Assembly: GCA_023390115.1 (NCBI GenBank)
Contig: JAEWDM010000022.1
Coordinates: forward strand, 496,001 to 560,000
From: Bacillota bacterium
Lineage (GTDB): Bacteria > Bacillota > Clostridia > Acetivibrionales > DSM-27016
Direction: 5' to 3'
DNA length: 64,000 bases
Part shown: positions 41,516 to 51,803 of the stretch, piece by piece
Numbering within the stretch: the stretch's first letter is position 1
How the letters are laid out: each line of letters starts with the position of its first letter
The notes under the pieces: generated by a model
Told to the model about the DNA's origin: nothing
What the model saw: only the letters and a program-made list of their open reading frames with translations
Database searches by the model: none
Made by a program: the position numbers and the translations under genes

Positions 41516-42541
41516 ATGAGCAAAAAAGTAATCGCTTTTGGAGAAATAATGCTGCGGCTGGCTCCCGAAGGATATTACCGGTTTGTACAGGCCGGGCGGT
41601 ACGGCGCGACCTATGGAGGCGGAGAAGCAAATGTTGCCGTTTCACTTGTCAATTTCGGTATAAATGCCGGATTTGTTACCAAATTGCCGGAGCATGAAAT
41701 CGGACAGGCCGGTATTAATGCATTGCGCCGTTATGGTGTGGATACCGCTTATATATCCCGGGGAGGCGACCGGGTTGGAATCTATTTCCTGGAAAAGGGA
41801 GCGAGCCAGAGATCCTCAAAGGTCATTTATGACCGCGCGGGAAGTTCCATTGCAACGGCTTCACCGGGGGACTTTGACTGGAACAGCATTTTCCACGGCG
41901 CCGGCTGGTTTCATTTTACCGGGATCACACCCGCTCTTGGAGATAATGTCGCGGCAATCTGCCTGGACGCCTGCAGAATTGCAAAGGAAAAAGGTATCAC
42001 AATAAGCTGCGATTTGAATTACAGGAATAAATTATGGTCCAGGGAAAAGGCCGGGCGGGTTATGGGTGAGCTATGCAAATACGTCGATGTCTGCATTGCA
42101 AATGAAGAGGATGCAAGCGACGTATTCGGCATAAAGGCGGCATATACGGATGTAGCAACGGGAAAGGTAAATCACGGCGGTTATAAGGAGGTCGCAAGCC
42201 AATTAACCAACCGGTTCGGCTTCAGCAAGGTTGCAATTACATTAAGAGAGTCTGTTTCCGCCAATGATAACAACTGGTCTGCCATGCTATGTGACGGCTC
42301 AGGCTATTATTTCAGCAAAAAATACCCTATGCATATCGTTGACCGTGTGGGAGGGGGAGATTCATTCGGGGCGGGCTTAATCTACTCCTGCTTAAACGGC
42401 TTTGATCCGCAAATGACAATTGAATTCGCAGTAGCGGCAAGCTGTCTTAAGCACAGCATAGAGGGCGATTTTAACCATGTATCCGTAGACGAGGTGAACA
42501 GGCTCGCGGGCGGTAATACCTCCGGCCGCGTACAAAGATAA
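41516..42541 (+). CDS. kdgK: 2-keto-3-deoxygluconate kinase (PfkB family)
   Basis: 341 residues. VIAFGEIMLRLAPEGYYRF and YGGGEANVAVSLVNFG at the N terminus (substrate lid), and DRVGGGDSFGAGLIYSCL at the C terminus (PfkB signature 2 with catalytic Asp and anion hole). It phosphorylates KDG to KDPG, the substrate of the aldolase before it. The ATG at 41516 has GGAGG 8 bases upstream; a longer frame to 41501 would put the ribosome site inside the gene. It completes hexuronate/pectin catabolism, which fits a plant-polymer degrader. Confidence 0.9.
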   Translation: MSKKVIAFGEIMLRLAPEGYYRFVQAGRYGATYGGGEANVAVSLVNFGINAGFVTKLPEHEIGQAGINALRRYGVDTAYISRGGDRVGIYFLEKGASQRSSKVIYDRAGSSIATASPGDFDWNSIFHGAGWFHFTGITPALGDNVAAICLDACRIAKEKGITISCDLNYRNKLWSREKAGRVMGELCKYVDVCIANEEDASDVFGIKAAYTDVATGKVNHGGYKEVASQLTNRFGFSKVAITLRESVSANDNNWSAMLCDGSGYYFSKKYPMHIVDRVGGGDSFGAGLIYSCLNGFDPQMTIEFAVAASCLKHSIEGDFNHVSVDEVNRLAGGNTSGRVQR

Positions 42542-42634
42542 CTTAGCGGGCATCAAAAAAGCCTGACCGTATTGTATTTCCTGCTTTACTTTGACTCATA
42601 TGCATCATTATCTGTGCCTTGCGCTGTCAAAGCC

Positions 42635-43846
42635 TTAAAAGCCGGTCTGCCATGAGCATGGAAGTACAGGGCACTGCTGCTTGAATAATCTCAAAGCATT
42701 TAAAAAGCCGGGTCCGACCTTCAGATTACTTGCAATAATCTCTTGAGGCGTAACAGCCATCATTTGGCTTAACGATATGCTTTCAAACCGCTCGCTCCTG
42801 AACGCCTCTAAAAACCATACAGTTTCATTCCCGGTGTTTTGGACATAATGCGCATAGCCGACGGGCACATAGCCTACATCCCCGGCTCTATAGTCAAAGG
42901 TACGGGAAGCTCCGGTATCCGCAAATACGGTCATGCGTGCCTGCCCCGAAATGAAATATTGGAACTCATCATTGTTAGGATGCCAATGAATTTCCCTCAT
43001 TCCTCCGGGTTTAATCTCAACCAGTGCCGCAGCGGTGGTTTTTGCCGCCGGAAAGTTAGAGGTGTCGGCAATGCGCACACTCCCGCCAGGTGTTATCATT
43101 GGTTTTGATGCTAACAACCGATGCTTATAGCTCTGGGGAACAGTTCCATATGGGGATTGGACTTCCTCACTTTCCAAGGGCCCCGGAACAGTGCCCTGAT
43201 AAATATATACCTGACCTGTGGGGAGACAGTTAAAATATTGCCTGGGCACACCAAAATTAGCTGCCAGCACATCCTTGGGATAATGGGCAAACAATTCGGA
43301 CAGAGAGAAGGTCAGCAGGTCGGAAAAATTTCCATTATCAAAAAGGAGCAGGAATTCACAGCCATCCTTTAAACCCTGAAGCGAATGAGGAAAACGCGGG
43401 GGAAAGAACCACAGATCGCCGGGCCCAATATCGGCAATAAAATTCCGTCCCTTATCGTCCACCGCTGTTACACGCGCACTTCCATTCAGCATATAGGACC
43501 ATTCAGATTGCTGATGCCAGTGAACCTCACGTACTCCGCCAGGCGTCAATCGCATATTGACACCTGCCATTGTGGTTGCTACCGGTAGTTCTCTGGCAGT
43601 AACCTCCCGGGACCATCCCCCCGGTCTCAATGTCATATTAGTATCGGAAAAAGAAAATTTCAAGTTAGGAATAACGCCGGTATCAGTGGCAGGCGGAACA
43701 AGCATGTCAGGATTTTCAAGATCCCGGAGAATATCACGCGGGCCTATATCAGTCGCACCATATCCGTTTCTTATAGGCTGTGGCACATATCCCGACATAA
43801 GCAGGCGGCACAATCTTTGATATTGACATTGATTTTGAGTATACAC
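42635..43846 (-). CDS. Bicupin of the oxalate decarboxylase family
   Basis: 403 residues, two cupin domains, each with the Mn-ligand set: REVHWHQQSEWSYMLNG in the first and REIHWHPNNDEFQYFIS in the second. The C-terminal part (FDYRAGDVGYVPVGYAHYV) also matches OxdC. Oxalate decarboxylase turns oxalate into formate and CO2. The flexible lid that gives decarboxylase activity in Bacillus OxdC is SENST; here the same place reads FSDLLTF, so the lid Glu is lost. Activity may be altered. The start is GTG (43846) with GGGAGG 7 bases upstream. No signal peptide. The nearest clear neighbours are unrelated. Confidence 0.88.
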   Translation of the reverse strand: MYTQNQCQYQRLCRLLMSGYVPQPIRNGYGATDIGPRDILRDLENPDMLVPPATDTGVIPNLKFSFSDTNMTLRPGGWSREVTARELPVATTMAGVNMRLTPGGVREVHWHQQSEWSYMLNGSARVTAVDDKGRNFIADIGPGDLWFFPPRFPHSLQGLKDGCEFLLLFDNGNFSDLLTFSLSELFAHYPKDVLAANFGVPRQYFNCLPTGQVYIYQGTVPGPLESEEVQSPYGTVPQSYKHRLLASKPMITPGGSVRIADTSNFPAAKTTAAALVEIKPGGMREIHWHPNNDEFQYFISGQARMTVFADTGASRTFDYRAGDVGYVPVGYAHYVQNTGNETVWFLEAFRSERFESISLSQMMAVTPQEIIASNLKVGPGFLNALRLFKQQCPVLPCSWQTGF

Positions 43847-44434
43847 AAGAGAACCTCCCGATTGATTTCTATTCCAACATTTAATATTGGTTTAAAATAT
43901 TAGTTACAACGGCAATATATTATATGAAAGAAGTAAACATAACGTGATTAGAACCCATTTCTCAAACTCCTGAAATCCTTCTACACTTGCTATTCAGTAC
44001 TCAAATGAGGCAAAAGAATCGTCGTTGTGCTTCATAAAGCTTTATAACCTTATGGGACAGAGAAATAAACAAACCATTTAGCTTACATAGCGTTGGGTAA
44101 ATACTTTGCTGGAACTGGCAGCAGCGTAGGGCTTGTGGAGGCTGAGTCTGCGGAAGCAGTACTGCGGTGGCATAAGTCCAGCAGCCCCGGCAGCGCAAGG
44201 CCCACACGTTATTATGCCAATGCGCCGGAATGTGCGTGTTACTCCGGGATGACGGGACGCTCCGGGCGGTGTTGGGCCTGCCTGCGCGGGATGCGGACGG
44301 CGGGGACGGGGATGCGCGGAGGCGGCTGAGGCTGTAACTTATCCAAGTCTGTCCACTTATCTCACACTTCACTAGAAAAAAGCCCAAACAGAAATTTGAT
44401 TGTTTCTGTTTGGACTTAGCGAGTACCTCAGTTC
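43847..44434. other. Intergenic region with a GC-rich block (about 44084-44335)
   Basis: 588 bases without a gene I can support. Bases about 44084-44335 are clearly richer in G and C than the AT-rich DNA on both sides. Open frames cross it on both strands (44093-44329 plus; 44001-44387 minus), but neither protein looks natural (Ser/Arg/Cys-rich, no known motif). It may be a fragment of foreign DNA. Confidence 0.5.
44376..44413 (-). terminator. Terminator of the RHS toxin operon
   Basis: CCAAACAGAAA (44384-44394) pairs perfectly with TTTCTGTTTGG (44403-44413); on the minus strand a run of T follows (44376-44381). It ends the leftward transcript of the toxin and the small gene after it. Confidence 0.85.
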
Positions 44435-44746
44435 CTAATCAATTACAAAATATTCATCGAATGCTTCACCGTTCAATAAATATAACTGTTTATACCAACC
44501 GACTTTTTTCTCACATACATATATATCAAGGATTATGGCTATTAATTCTTGCGAAAAGTCTGGTAAATCAATCTCATACGAAATTCTATGAAATTGTAAT
44601 ATAGTATCTTTTTTGCCATCAGGAAATACTTCTTTAAATTCTTCAGGCTCTTCATTTGAATAGGCTTCAAAACATCTCCAGAACATTTCTACAGTTCTGT
44701 TTAAAGCATTATTATTTTGATACCATTCTTTAATATAATTTATCAA
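44435..44746 (-). CDS. Candidate immunity protein to the RHS toxin
   Basis: 103 residues: WYQNNNALNRTVEMFWRCFE, then EEPEEFKEVFPDGKKDTILQ, ending DEYFVID. It is acidic and cytoplasmic, with no signal. The start is TTG at 44746, with AGGAGG 7 bases upstream, 16 bases after the toxin stop, and the terminator follows at once. Polymorphic toxins are normally followed by a small, specific immunity gene, so the role is inferred from position. I do not recognise the family. Confidence 0.6.
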   Translation of the reverse strand: MINYIKEWYQNNNALNRTVEMFWRCFEAYSNEEPEEFKEVFPDGKKDTILQFHRISYEIDLPDFSQELIAIILDIYVCEKKVGWYKQLYLLNGEAFDEYFVID

Positions 44747-44762
44747 TTAGTTACCTCCTAAT

Positions 44763-47700
44763 TTACTTATGAGTTCTCTCAAAAACTTCCCAAAATATTT
44801 CACCTTTGTCATCCTTATTCCCTAGTAAACGATATGCTCCACCTTTACCTTTTATTTTAACCTCCCACATATATCCTTTAATTCCGCTTCCCCCAAGCTC
44901 CTTCACGCCATTGTCGCCTTGACTTCTGGCATATTTTGTCATCGCTTTAAAGAACTTTTTAGCACCACTTTCTCCAAGAGTTTTATACATTTCTTTGGAA
45001 GCCTTTTTTGAGATCATTTTTATAGCATCATCAGGAGATGGTGCCAGTATTCCAATAATAAACATTGAAGCATTTAACGTTGCCTTTTCGCTTATAGAAA
45101 TGTTACTTTCATACTTTTGCGCTTGCGTCAACCAATAATCCCTTTCGGCTTTAGATACATCTCCTCCCAAAAACCATGAAAATTCGTCTGCGGCTGCACC
45201 AGAGATTGATTTAGCTTTATCTAAAATTCCGCCAATACCACTAGACATTTCTTCTCTAATATTTTCGGCCCTATTGTGTATATCGTTTCTTTCTTTATCA
45301 CTTGTAGCCATATACCAAGCAAATGTTAATTTTAAGAGTTCTATCTGAACTGTTGTACTATATTCACTGTCAGATTCTGCCCAATGTCCTGTTGGGTCAA
45401 TCAAATTAATCGGATCGTTTCCGCAATAAGTATACAAATTCAAGCTAAGCGGATCACTATCTTCCCCCCAATAGCTGTCCTCCGTGATAAACCTCCCCAT
45501 GCCGGGGTCGTAATACCTTGCCCTAAGGTAGATCGTCCCGGTTTCCTTGTCAAAGTACTCTCCGCAGTATCTGAATACATTAGTATCATCAGGATCTGGC
45601 TCCTTCTCATTGCCAAACGCATCATACTCATAATCCTTTATAACATCTCCCGACGCATTAGTCAACTGCACTACATCACCGTGAGCATTGTACAGGTAAT
45701 ATTTCCTTATCCCTGCACCGTCCTGAGCATATATCAGGTTTATCCCCCTGACATACTTTGCAGTTACCTCCCCTGCTCCGTCAACCTCAAGGGCTATCTG
45801 GTCCCCATCCCATATGTGCCTGGTAATAGCTCCGTTTACTGTCTTGCTTGTCCTCAGGCCCTTTGTGTTGTAGCCGTATTCATATATGCTGTTTCCTTCA
45901 TTTACACGTGTCAGCTGGTTAAAACCATCATAGCTGTACGACAACGCTCGTGAGGTTACAGGCTCCCCCGGTATCGAGCTTGTCACTATAGCTATCTTGT
46001 ACATCTGGTTCCCGTTATTGTCATAGTAGTAGCTTGTACTGGTCTGACGGGGACCTTCATTTTTTGATTCAAGTGTTAGCCTGTTATTTTTATCATATGA
46101 GTAGCTTGTGTTGATGTAGCCCTGCGGGGTAATATTAATCATAACCATCCTGTTTCCATAATCATTATAGCCGTATGCCATTACACAAACAAGACTGCCA
46201 TTATTGGTCTCCGTTTTATTAATCAGGCGTCCCGACCCATCATATTGATAGGTTAACATATTTCCGCTTGTGCTGTCAGTCTCTCCCTCTCTGCTTCCGT
46301 CCAGGTAATACGTGTAAGTATAATGGGATAAATCCTCCGAACCCTTTTTGTTGGTAATATCCTTAATTTTATTTGCGCTGTTATATGAATAGCTCTCAGT
46401 GTTACCATTGGCGTAGCCTACAGAAATCCTGTTGCCATTGGCATCGTATTGGTATGAGGCTTCCAGCACTCCGCCTTCTCTCACCTGGGACAGTCTGTTC
46501 AGCTTGTCGTACGCATAGGTAGTATTATTCCTTACAGTGCCTCCAATTGTCAATCTGAAGCTTTTCCTGTTATTTGCGGCATCATATGTATAATCCTTCC
46601 TCGCCGTACCCTCTATCTCCCTCGTCAGCCTTCCAAGCTGATCATACGTATATGAGGTTATGGAAGTGCTTCCGTCGCTTTCAGACAGCTTCTGGCCCGT
46701 TTTGCCGTAGGTATAGCTGTACGCCCTGTCTCCGCTGACTCCCGAAGTTGAAACGCTCATGCTTGACACTCTGCTTAAGCCGTCATATGTATACAGAGTA
46801 TTATTTCCGTTTCTGTCAATTTTGCTTGTAATATTTCCATTGAGATCATACTGGTATGTCTCATCCTCTCCCCTCGGATCAACCATAACCGCAAGCAAAT
46901 TATCCCTGTTATATTCGTACCTGGTTACAGAATAATCTTCATCTCCATTTTCAGTTATATTATCAAGCCCTGTTATTGTCAGCGGATGTAAAAGCCCTGT
47001 ATACATCCTGAGCTTGTTACCTGAATAGTCATAGTAGTACTGGGTATAGCTTTGGGAGGTGGCGCTGTCGTATTTTATTACACATGTCAGCATATCTCTG
47101 CCATTGTATTCATATTGTGTTTTACTGAAAGATGCAGCTTCTCCCGGCTTGCTGTTGCTTATCATCTCCTGTATCGTATTACCGTTTCTATCATAGTAGT
47201 GTTTTTTTACTGCACTATATATATTTCCCGTAGATGCATTTGTCTCAAAAGGTATTGTCTCTTTTATCAGCCTTCCCATATTATCATAGTCATAGATAGT
47301 TGAATATGCTGCCGGGCTTGTTTGGTTGCTTCTGTAATCGGTGGTTTTCTTAAGCCTGCCGAGGGCATCATATTCATTTGTGGAAAACTGTCCGTTTACA
47401 TTTGTAATCTTTAAAATATTTCCGGCAAAATCATAGTCATATTTTGAAGTATAGAAGCATGAGGTATAGAGTGAAGGTTCATTATAAGCCCTTGCAGACT
47501 TCTCGCTTATCCTGTTGCCTATATAGTCATACTCAAAGGTATCGGCATATTCCGTACTGCCATACATCCTTCCTTGCTTATTAAGTCTCCCCATCTTGTC
47601 GGTATAGCTGGTTGTTGTTATTGACGGAGCATTTGTGTCCCCCATTACAACCTTTGTCGTCTTAGCATAATTACCGCTGTTATTTGCATCGTCGTAAGTC

Positions 47701-50700
47701 AGGGTTTCATTGTAGAGAAGAACATTTATTCCGCTTCTGTCATTGGTAATTTGCCTGGTATTAAGCCTCCCGTCCTTATAATATGTGTAGTCGGCCACAC
47801 TTCCGTTTATAAGGTTCTCCTCCCAGTCCAGCCTGTTTTCATAATCATAGGAATATTGATTTATTGTTATGAATCCCTCTGCTCCTGTTATAGGATCCTT
47901 GTCATACTTCTGCTCGTATAAAAGCTTTCCAAGGCCGTCATATACCAGCTTTATCTTGCTCCCATACGATGAATACAAGGATGAATTCCAGTTTTCATTT
48001 GTTATTGTCACGCTATTTTCCTGCGTATCCGTCCTGTAGGCCCACTCCTTGAAGCTTCTGTCGAAATTATTTGTCTGCTTTTTTATTCTTCCAAGCTTAT
48101 CATACTGATATAAGATGGTATTTCCATTACCGTCAACCCTCTGTATAAGATTGCCGTACCAGTCGTAGGAATAATTCTCATCTATGGTACCCGGATTGTT
48201 TCCCGTTTTTGCCTGCACTGCCACGCCGTCTGCATCAAGCACTCCGTCTCTCCACTTTCTCGTAATATAAGCTCCATTTGCATAGGAGTAAAACTCGGAA
48301 ATATACTGTGAAAACCCGTCCTTGTACATGCGCTTTTCCGTAACATTTCCATAGCTGTCATACGTATAGGCATTTTGTCTCTTCAGCACCCCATTCTCCC
48401 GTATTCTCTCCCATTGCACATTCCTTGTATCAGATGAATAAGGCACATAATCCTCTATTATAGTTGTTGAGGAATCCTTTTTATATGTCTTTCTTGTCAC
48501 GTAATTGTATGTAGGCTCATATGTATATCCTGTCCTGTATTCCGCACTTGAAGTATCTCCGTTTGCCATAGGGCCCCAGTAATAAAGCAGGTTTCCGCAG
48601 CTATCATACTGGTAATCCTCAATCCTTTCCATATACAGACCCGTTGCTTTATTATAGCTTCTTTCAACAGTATGTACAGGCATCCTGTCAGCATTATAGG
48701 AGTATTCTACGTAGTTAGTTCTTGCTGTATTATCCTCCTTTTTATCTACACTTTTCAAAAGGCGCTTGTTATCAAAAACATAATTTGTATAGTTGTTGTC
48801 CCCGTCTATAACCATTGTGACATAGTTAAAATTGCTCGGAAGGTTCTCAGGATCTGCCTGCAGCGGATATCCCGTATAGTTGGAGGAGGAATAGCTATAG
48901 GTCCTTGACTCATAGCTGAGGCCTCCAGAGCAGTCCTTACCTGTCTTCACCCTGTAGTACTCCTGAGTCCCTAAGTTCCCAAGATTTCCCGTAGTCTTTT
49001 CGTAAGTATATTCCGAATAAGCGCCTGTAGGATAGGTAACCCTGCTGACATTTGCAAACACATTATTGTTGGACGGTATTGAAGGCTTATCCTGCGAAAA
49101 AAAGTTGAAGGAGGCTGTTCCCACGCTGTAATCAAACGCTGTGCTTCTCCCTTCAAGGTCTTTTATTGTCTTAAGAGTATACTCATTGGTATAGCCGCTT
49201 ACCTTTTCAGAGGTCAGCACTATATTTGAGCCGGCACCGTCAGACAGCGAAATTGTGAGGGTCTTGTTTAATGTACCCTGCCCATATGTAAAATTAATAA
49301 CTCTCCCTATAGTATCCGTAATTTTCCGGAGCGTAGATTTGCCTGCATTGTATTCAAATTTTATCTGGCTGCCAAACCTGTCAGCAATTCCAATAAGCTT
49401 GCCGTCGCTGTCAAAATACTCCTTTTTGCCATCCTTATGAAACAATATATATGAGGATGTCAGAGAACCGTTGGAATAGCTCCCCGTGTCAGTTTCAAGC
49501 CTGATATCCCTCAGCGTGTAATTATAAAGGTTTGAGTCGCCCTCCGTACTTGTAATGTTGACTCTGTATATTGAACCGTCAGGCAAATGAAGATATTTGA
49601 AATTTCCGTTGGTTTCTATAGACGAAAAATTCCATCTCCATCCCGCTCCTATATCTGCTGTCTTGTCAAAATACGTTGTTTCCCTGGTTATATTCCGCGA
49701 ACCGCTGTAGTCGGCAGTAATATCACCATAAGCCATCAGCTTTGCAACATAATAAAGCCCGCTGCTTGTCGTACTTCCATTTGCCCAGTATTCCCGGTAG
49801 TTTGCATTATAGTCGATTACGGCTCCATCCAGGGTATCGTTTTCGATTATTCCCTCTAATATCCTTACAGGCTGATTTATTAACCCTTCAGGCTCTACTG
49901 TGGTGCCATACCATTTACCCTTATAATAGAAATAGTAAGGGTCCCAATACTCCACCGGATTTAACGAATAATAATCTACCTGGTAAAATCCAAAAACATA
50001 TTTATAGCTGAGCTGTGTGTCAATATCATAGAAATTCGCCTTGCTTGAATCATATATGAGATCGAGGTTAAGATCCAGCCCGTTCCGTCCCTTAAGGCTC
50101 AGAAGGTTATTATTTAAATTAAGACTCCCGTCATTTTTCTGGACCTCGTCCTTCATATCCTTTGTATACTGACCGGAATTATATTTATCATACTTAAACG
50201 GGTTTGATATATCTAAGACAGCCATTTCTTCATTTAGGTTATCAAATACAGGCTGCTCATTTACAGGATCGTTACCTTCACTCTGAGGAACTTCTGCTCC
50301 AAGGATTATGTTGCTTAATGATTTGTATGCATTAATAACTCCTCCCGAATTAACTTTATATTCCAGAGCCTCTATCTTTGTTACATTATATTTCATGGTT
50401 TCGACAATATCATATGGAGATATCTCTTTGCCGTGACTCTTAAGAAGGGCCGCGACTCCCGTTGCATAAGCTGCAGATGCTGAGGTCCCGCTGATTGATG
50501 AATATGAATCATATGGAAATGTGCTTAACACATTTTCCCCCGGAGCCGCCAGATCAACTTCATCCCCATAATTTGAATACCTCAGCATATTTCTATTTTC
50601 ATCCGTGGCCCCAACCGACAGTATATTGGGTAAATCAAAGCATGCAGGATATACCGGATTGTCCACTACACTTTGCCCACCGTTTCCTGCTGCACATATA

Positions 50701-51803
50701 AACAGTATTCCGCTGCTTTCCATTGCCTCCTTCAAAGCCGGGTTATAATAGCTGCTTCCCCAACTGCAATTGATTATGCTCACTCCCATTGCTTTGGCAT
50801 ATTCTATGGCCTCTATAGCATCAGATGTATACCCGTACCTGTCATTTATAAATTTAAGGGGCAATATTTTCACTTCAGGAGCAATTCCGCATATTCCCTT
50901 GCCATTCTCTTGTGCCGCAATTATGCCTGCCACCTGAGTTCCATGTATGCCCAGATCTTTATCCGCGATGCTGCTGTCATCATTGACAAAATCCCAGCCG
51001 TTAATGTCATCAATGTAACCATTATTATCATCGTCAATATTATTCCCCGGAATTTCCTTTTCATTTGTAAATATATTTTCTGAAAGATCCTTGTGACCTA
51101 TGTCTACCCCGCTGTCGAGTACACCTATTACTACAGCCCTGCTCCCTTTTGTTAAGCCGTGAGCTTCTTCAGCCTGTATACCTTCTCCTAAAACAATTTC
51201 ACCTTTCAGGCTGTCAAACGTATCAAGCAGCTTCAGGCTGTCATTCGGTTTAAGCTCCGGGTTTTTTTCAATCCTCTCTGCCAGAATTTCCAGCCTATAA
51301 TTTGGCTGAGCATATTCAACTCCGGAATCAGCCTGAAGCTCACCTATTACACTTTCAATGTTATCAGCACCGTCTCCGATATCCAGTACCTCAAGCTTTT
51401 GTGCTTTATTATGCATCACTGTCTTCATATCCGGCAGCTTAAGGTTCTTTTTCAGCCTGTTTTTAAGCACTTCCTTTGAGGTTTCATTCCTATACTTTAC
51501 AATAATCTGTCTCTTTTCTTTTTCACGGAGCTCTGCATGTTGCTCTGGCCCGGTTCTGTCTTTAATAGAATAGGCCTTACCTTCATCCCCGCTGCCTGTG
51601 CTATTTTCGGGCATAGCTTCCAGGCTGCTGCCGATATCATCCTCTGTATACGGCCTCTGTTGTATGTCCGACACATTTGATGCAGACTCCGCCCTGTACT
51701 TTGAAGCTGAGCTGTCATTTTTACCTGTAAATGCAGATGCAGAAATAAAAACGATAACAAGCATTAATAAAATACATATCCTTTTTTTCATAATATCTAG
51801 CAT
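44763..51803 (-). CDS. Secreted subtilisin-RHS polymorphic toxin
   Basis: About 2346 residues. Start ATG at 51803 with GGAGG 6 bases upstream; hydrophobic signal RICILLMLVIVFISASAF. An I9-like propeptide region (RQIIVKYRNETSKEVL, GVEYAQPNYRLE) is followed by an S8 protease with all three catalytic residues: VVIGVLDSGVDIGH (Asp about 230), LGIHGTQVAG (His about 287), SISGTSASAAYATG (Ser about 441). Then follow more than a thousand residues of RHS/YD repeats (for example YDALGRLKKTTDY, YQYDANGNRIS) that form a shell. The RHS core motif (YLRARYYDPGMGRFITEDSY, NLIDPTGHW) marks the end of the shell. After it comes a variable toxin end, last 70 residues YMWEVKIKGKGGAYRLLG, RelE/BECR-like in appearance. 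The protease probably helps release the toxin. It is followed by a candidate immunity gene. Confidence 0.85.
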   Translation of the reverse strand: MLDIMKKRICILLMLVIVFISASAFTGKNDSSASKYRAESASNVSDIQQRPYTEDDIGSSLEAMPENSTGSGDEGKAYSIKDRTGPEQHAELREKEKRQIIVKYRNETSKEVLKNRLKKNLKLPDMKTVMHNKAQKLEVLDIGDGADNIESVIGELQADSGVEYAQPNYRLEILAERIEKNPELKPNDSLKLLDTFDSLKGEIVLGEGIQAEEAHGLTKGSRAVVIGVLDSGVDIGHKDLSENIFTNEKEIPGNNIDDDNNGYIDDINGWDFVNDDSSIADKDLGIHGTQVAGIIAAQENGKGICGIAPEVKILPLKFINDRYGYTSDAIEAIEYAKAMGVSIINCSWGSSYYNPALKEAMESSGILFICAAGNGGQSVVDNPVYPACFDLPNILSVGATDENRNMLRYSNYGDEVDLAAPGENVLSTFPYDSYSSISGTSASAAYATGVAALLKSHGKEISPYDIVETMKYNVTKIEALEYKVNSGGVINAYKSLSNIILGAEVPQSEGNDPVNEQPVFDNLNEEMAVLDISNPFKYDKYNSGQYTKDMKDEVQKNDGSLNLNNNLLSLKGRNGLDLNLDLIYDSSKANFYDIDTQLSYKYVFGFYQVDYYSLNPVEYWDPYYFYYKGKWYGTTVEPEGLINQPVRILEGIIENDTLDGAVIDYNANYREYWANGSTTSSGLYYVAKLMAYGDITADYSGSRNITRETTYFDKTADIGAGWRWNFSSIETNGNFKYLHLPDGSIYRVNITSTEGDSNLYNYTLRDIRLETDTGSYSNGSLTSSYILFHKDGKKEYFDSDGKLIGIADRFGSQIKFEYNAGKSTLRKITDTIGRVINFTYGQGTLNKTLTISLSDGAGSNIVLTSEKVSGYTNEYTLKTIKDLEGRSTAFDYSVGTASFNFFSQDKPSIPSNNNVFANVSRVTYPTGAYSEYTYEKTTGNLGNLGTQEYYRVKTGKDCSGGLSYESRTYSYSSSNYTGYPLQADPENLPSNFNYVTMVIDGDNNYTNYVFDNKRLLKSVDKKEDNTARTNYVEYSYNADRMPVHTVERSYNKATGLYMERIEDYQYDSCGNLLYYWGPMANGDTSSAEYRTGYTYEPTYNYVTRKTYKKDSSTTIIEDYVPYSSDTRNVQWERIRENGVLKRQNAYTYDSYGNVTEKRMYKDGFSQYISEFYSYANGAYITRKWRDGVLDADGVAVQAKTGNNPGTIDENYSYDWYGNLIQRVDGNGNTILYQYDKLGRIKKQTNNFDRSFKEWAYRTDTQENSVTITNENWNSSLYSSYGSKIKLVYDGLGKLLYEQKYDKDPITGAEGFITINQYSYDYENRLDWEENLINGSVADYTYYKDGRLNTRQITNDRSGINVLLYNETLTYDDANNSGNYAKTTKVVMGDTNAPSITTTSYTDKMGRLNKQGRMYGSTEYADTFEYDYIGNRISEKSARAYNEPSLYTSCFYTSKYDYDFAGNILKITNVNGQFSTNEYDALGRLKKTTDYRSNQTSPAAYSTIYDYDNMGRLIKETIPFETNASTGNIYSAVKKHYYDRNGNTIQEMISNSKPGEAASFSKTQYEYNGRDMLTCVIKYDSATSQSYTQYYYDYSGNKLRMYTGLLHPLTITGLDNITENGDEDYSVTRYEYNRDNLLAVMVDPRGEDETYQYDLNGNITSKIDRNGNNTLYTYDGLSRVSSMSVSTSGVSGDRAYSYTYGKTGQKLSESDGSTSITSYTYDQLGRLTREIEGTARKDYTYDAANNRKSFRLTIGGTVRNNTTYAYDKLNRLSQVREGGVLEASYQYDANGNRISVGYANGNTESYSYNSANKIKDITNKKGSEDLSHYTYTYYLDGSREGETDSTSGNMLTYQYDGSGRLINKTETNNGSLVCVMAYGYNDYGNRMVMINITPQGYINTSYSYDKNNRLTLESKNEGPRQTSTSYYYDNNGNQMYKIAIVTSSIPGEPVTSRALSYSYDGFNQLTRVNEGNSIYEYGYNTKGLRTSKTVNGAITRHIWDGDQIALEVDGAGEVTAKYVRGINLIYAQDGAGIRKYYLYNAHGDVVQLTNASGDVIKDYEYDAFGNEKEPDPDDTNVFRYCGEYFDKETGTIYLRARYYDPGMGRFITEDSYWGEDSDPLSLNLYTYCGNDPINLIDPTGHWAESDSEYSTTVQIELLKLTFAWYMATSDKERNDIHNRAENIREEMSSGIGGILDKAKSISGAAADEFSWFLGGDVSKAERDYWLTQAQKYESNISISEKATLNASMFIIGILAPSPDDAIKMISKKASKEMYKTLGESGAKKFFKAMTKYARSQGDNGVKELGGSGIKGYMWEVKIKGKGGAYRLLGNKDDKGEIFWEVFERTHK

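Noticed and set aside
44001..44387. Leftward 128-codon frame across the GC-rich block
   Set aside because: Composition is unnatural (Ser/Arg/Cys-rich) and it overlaps the toxin operon terminator.
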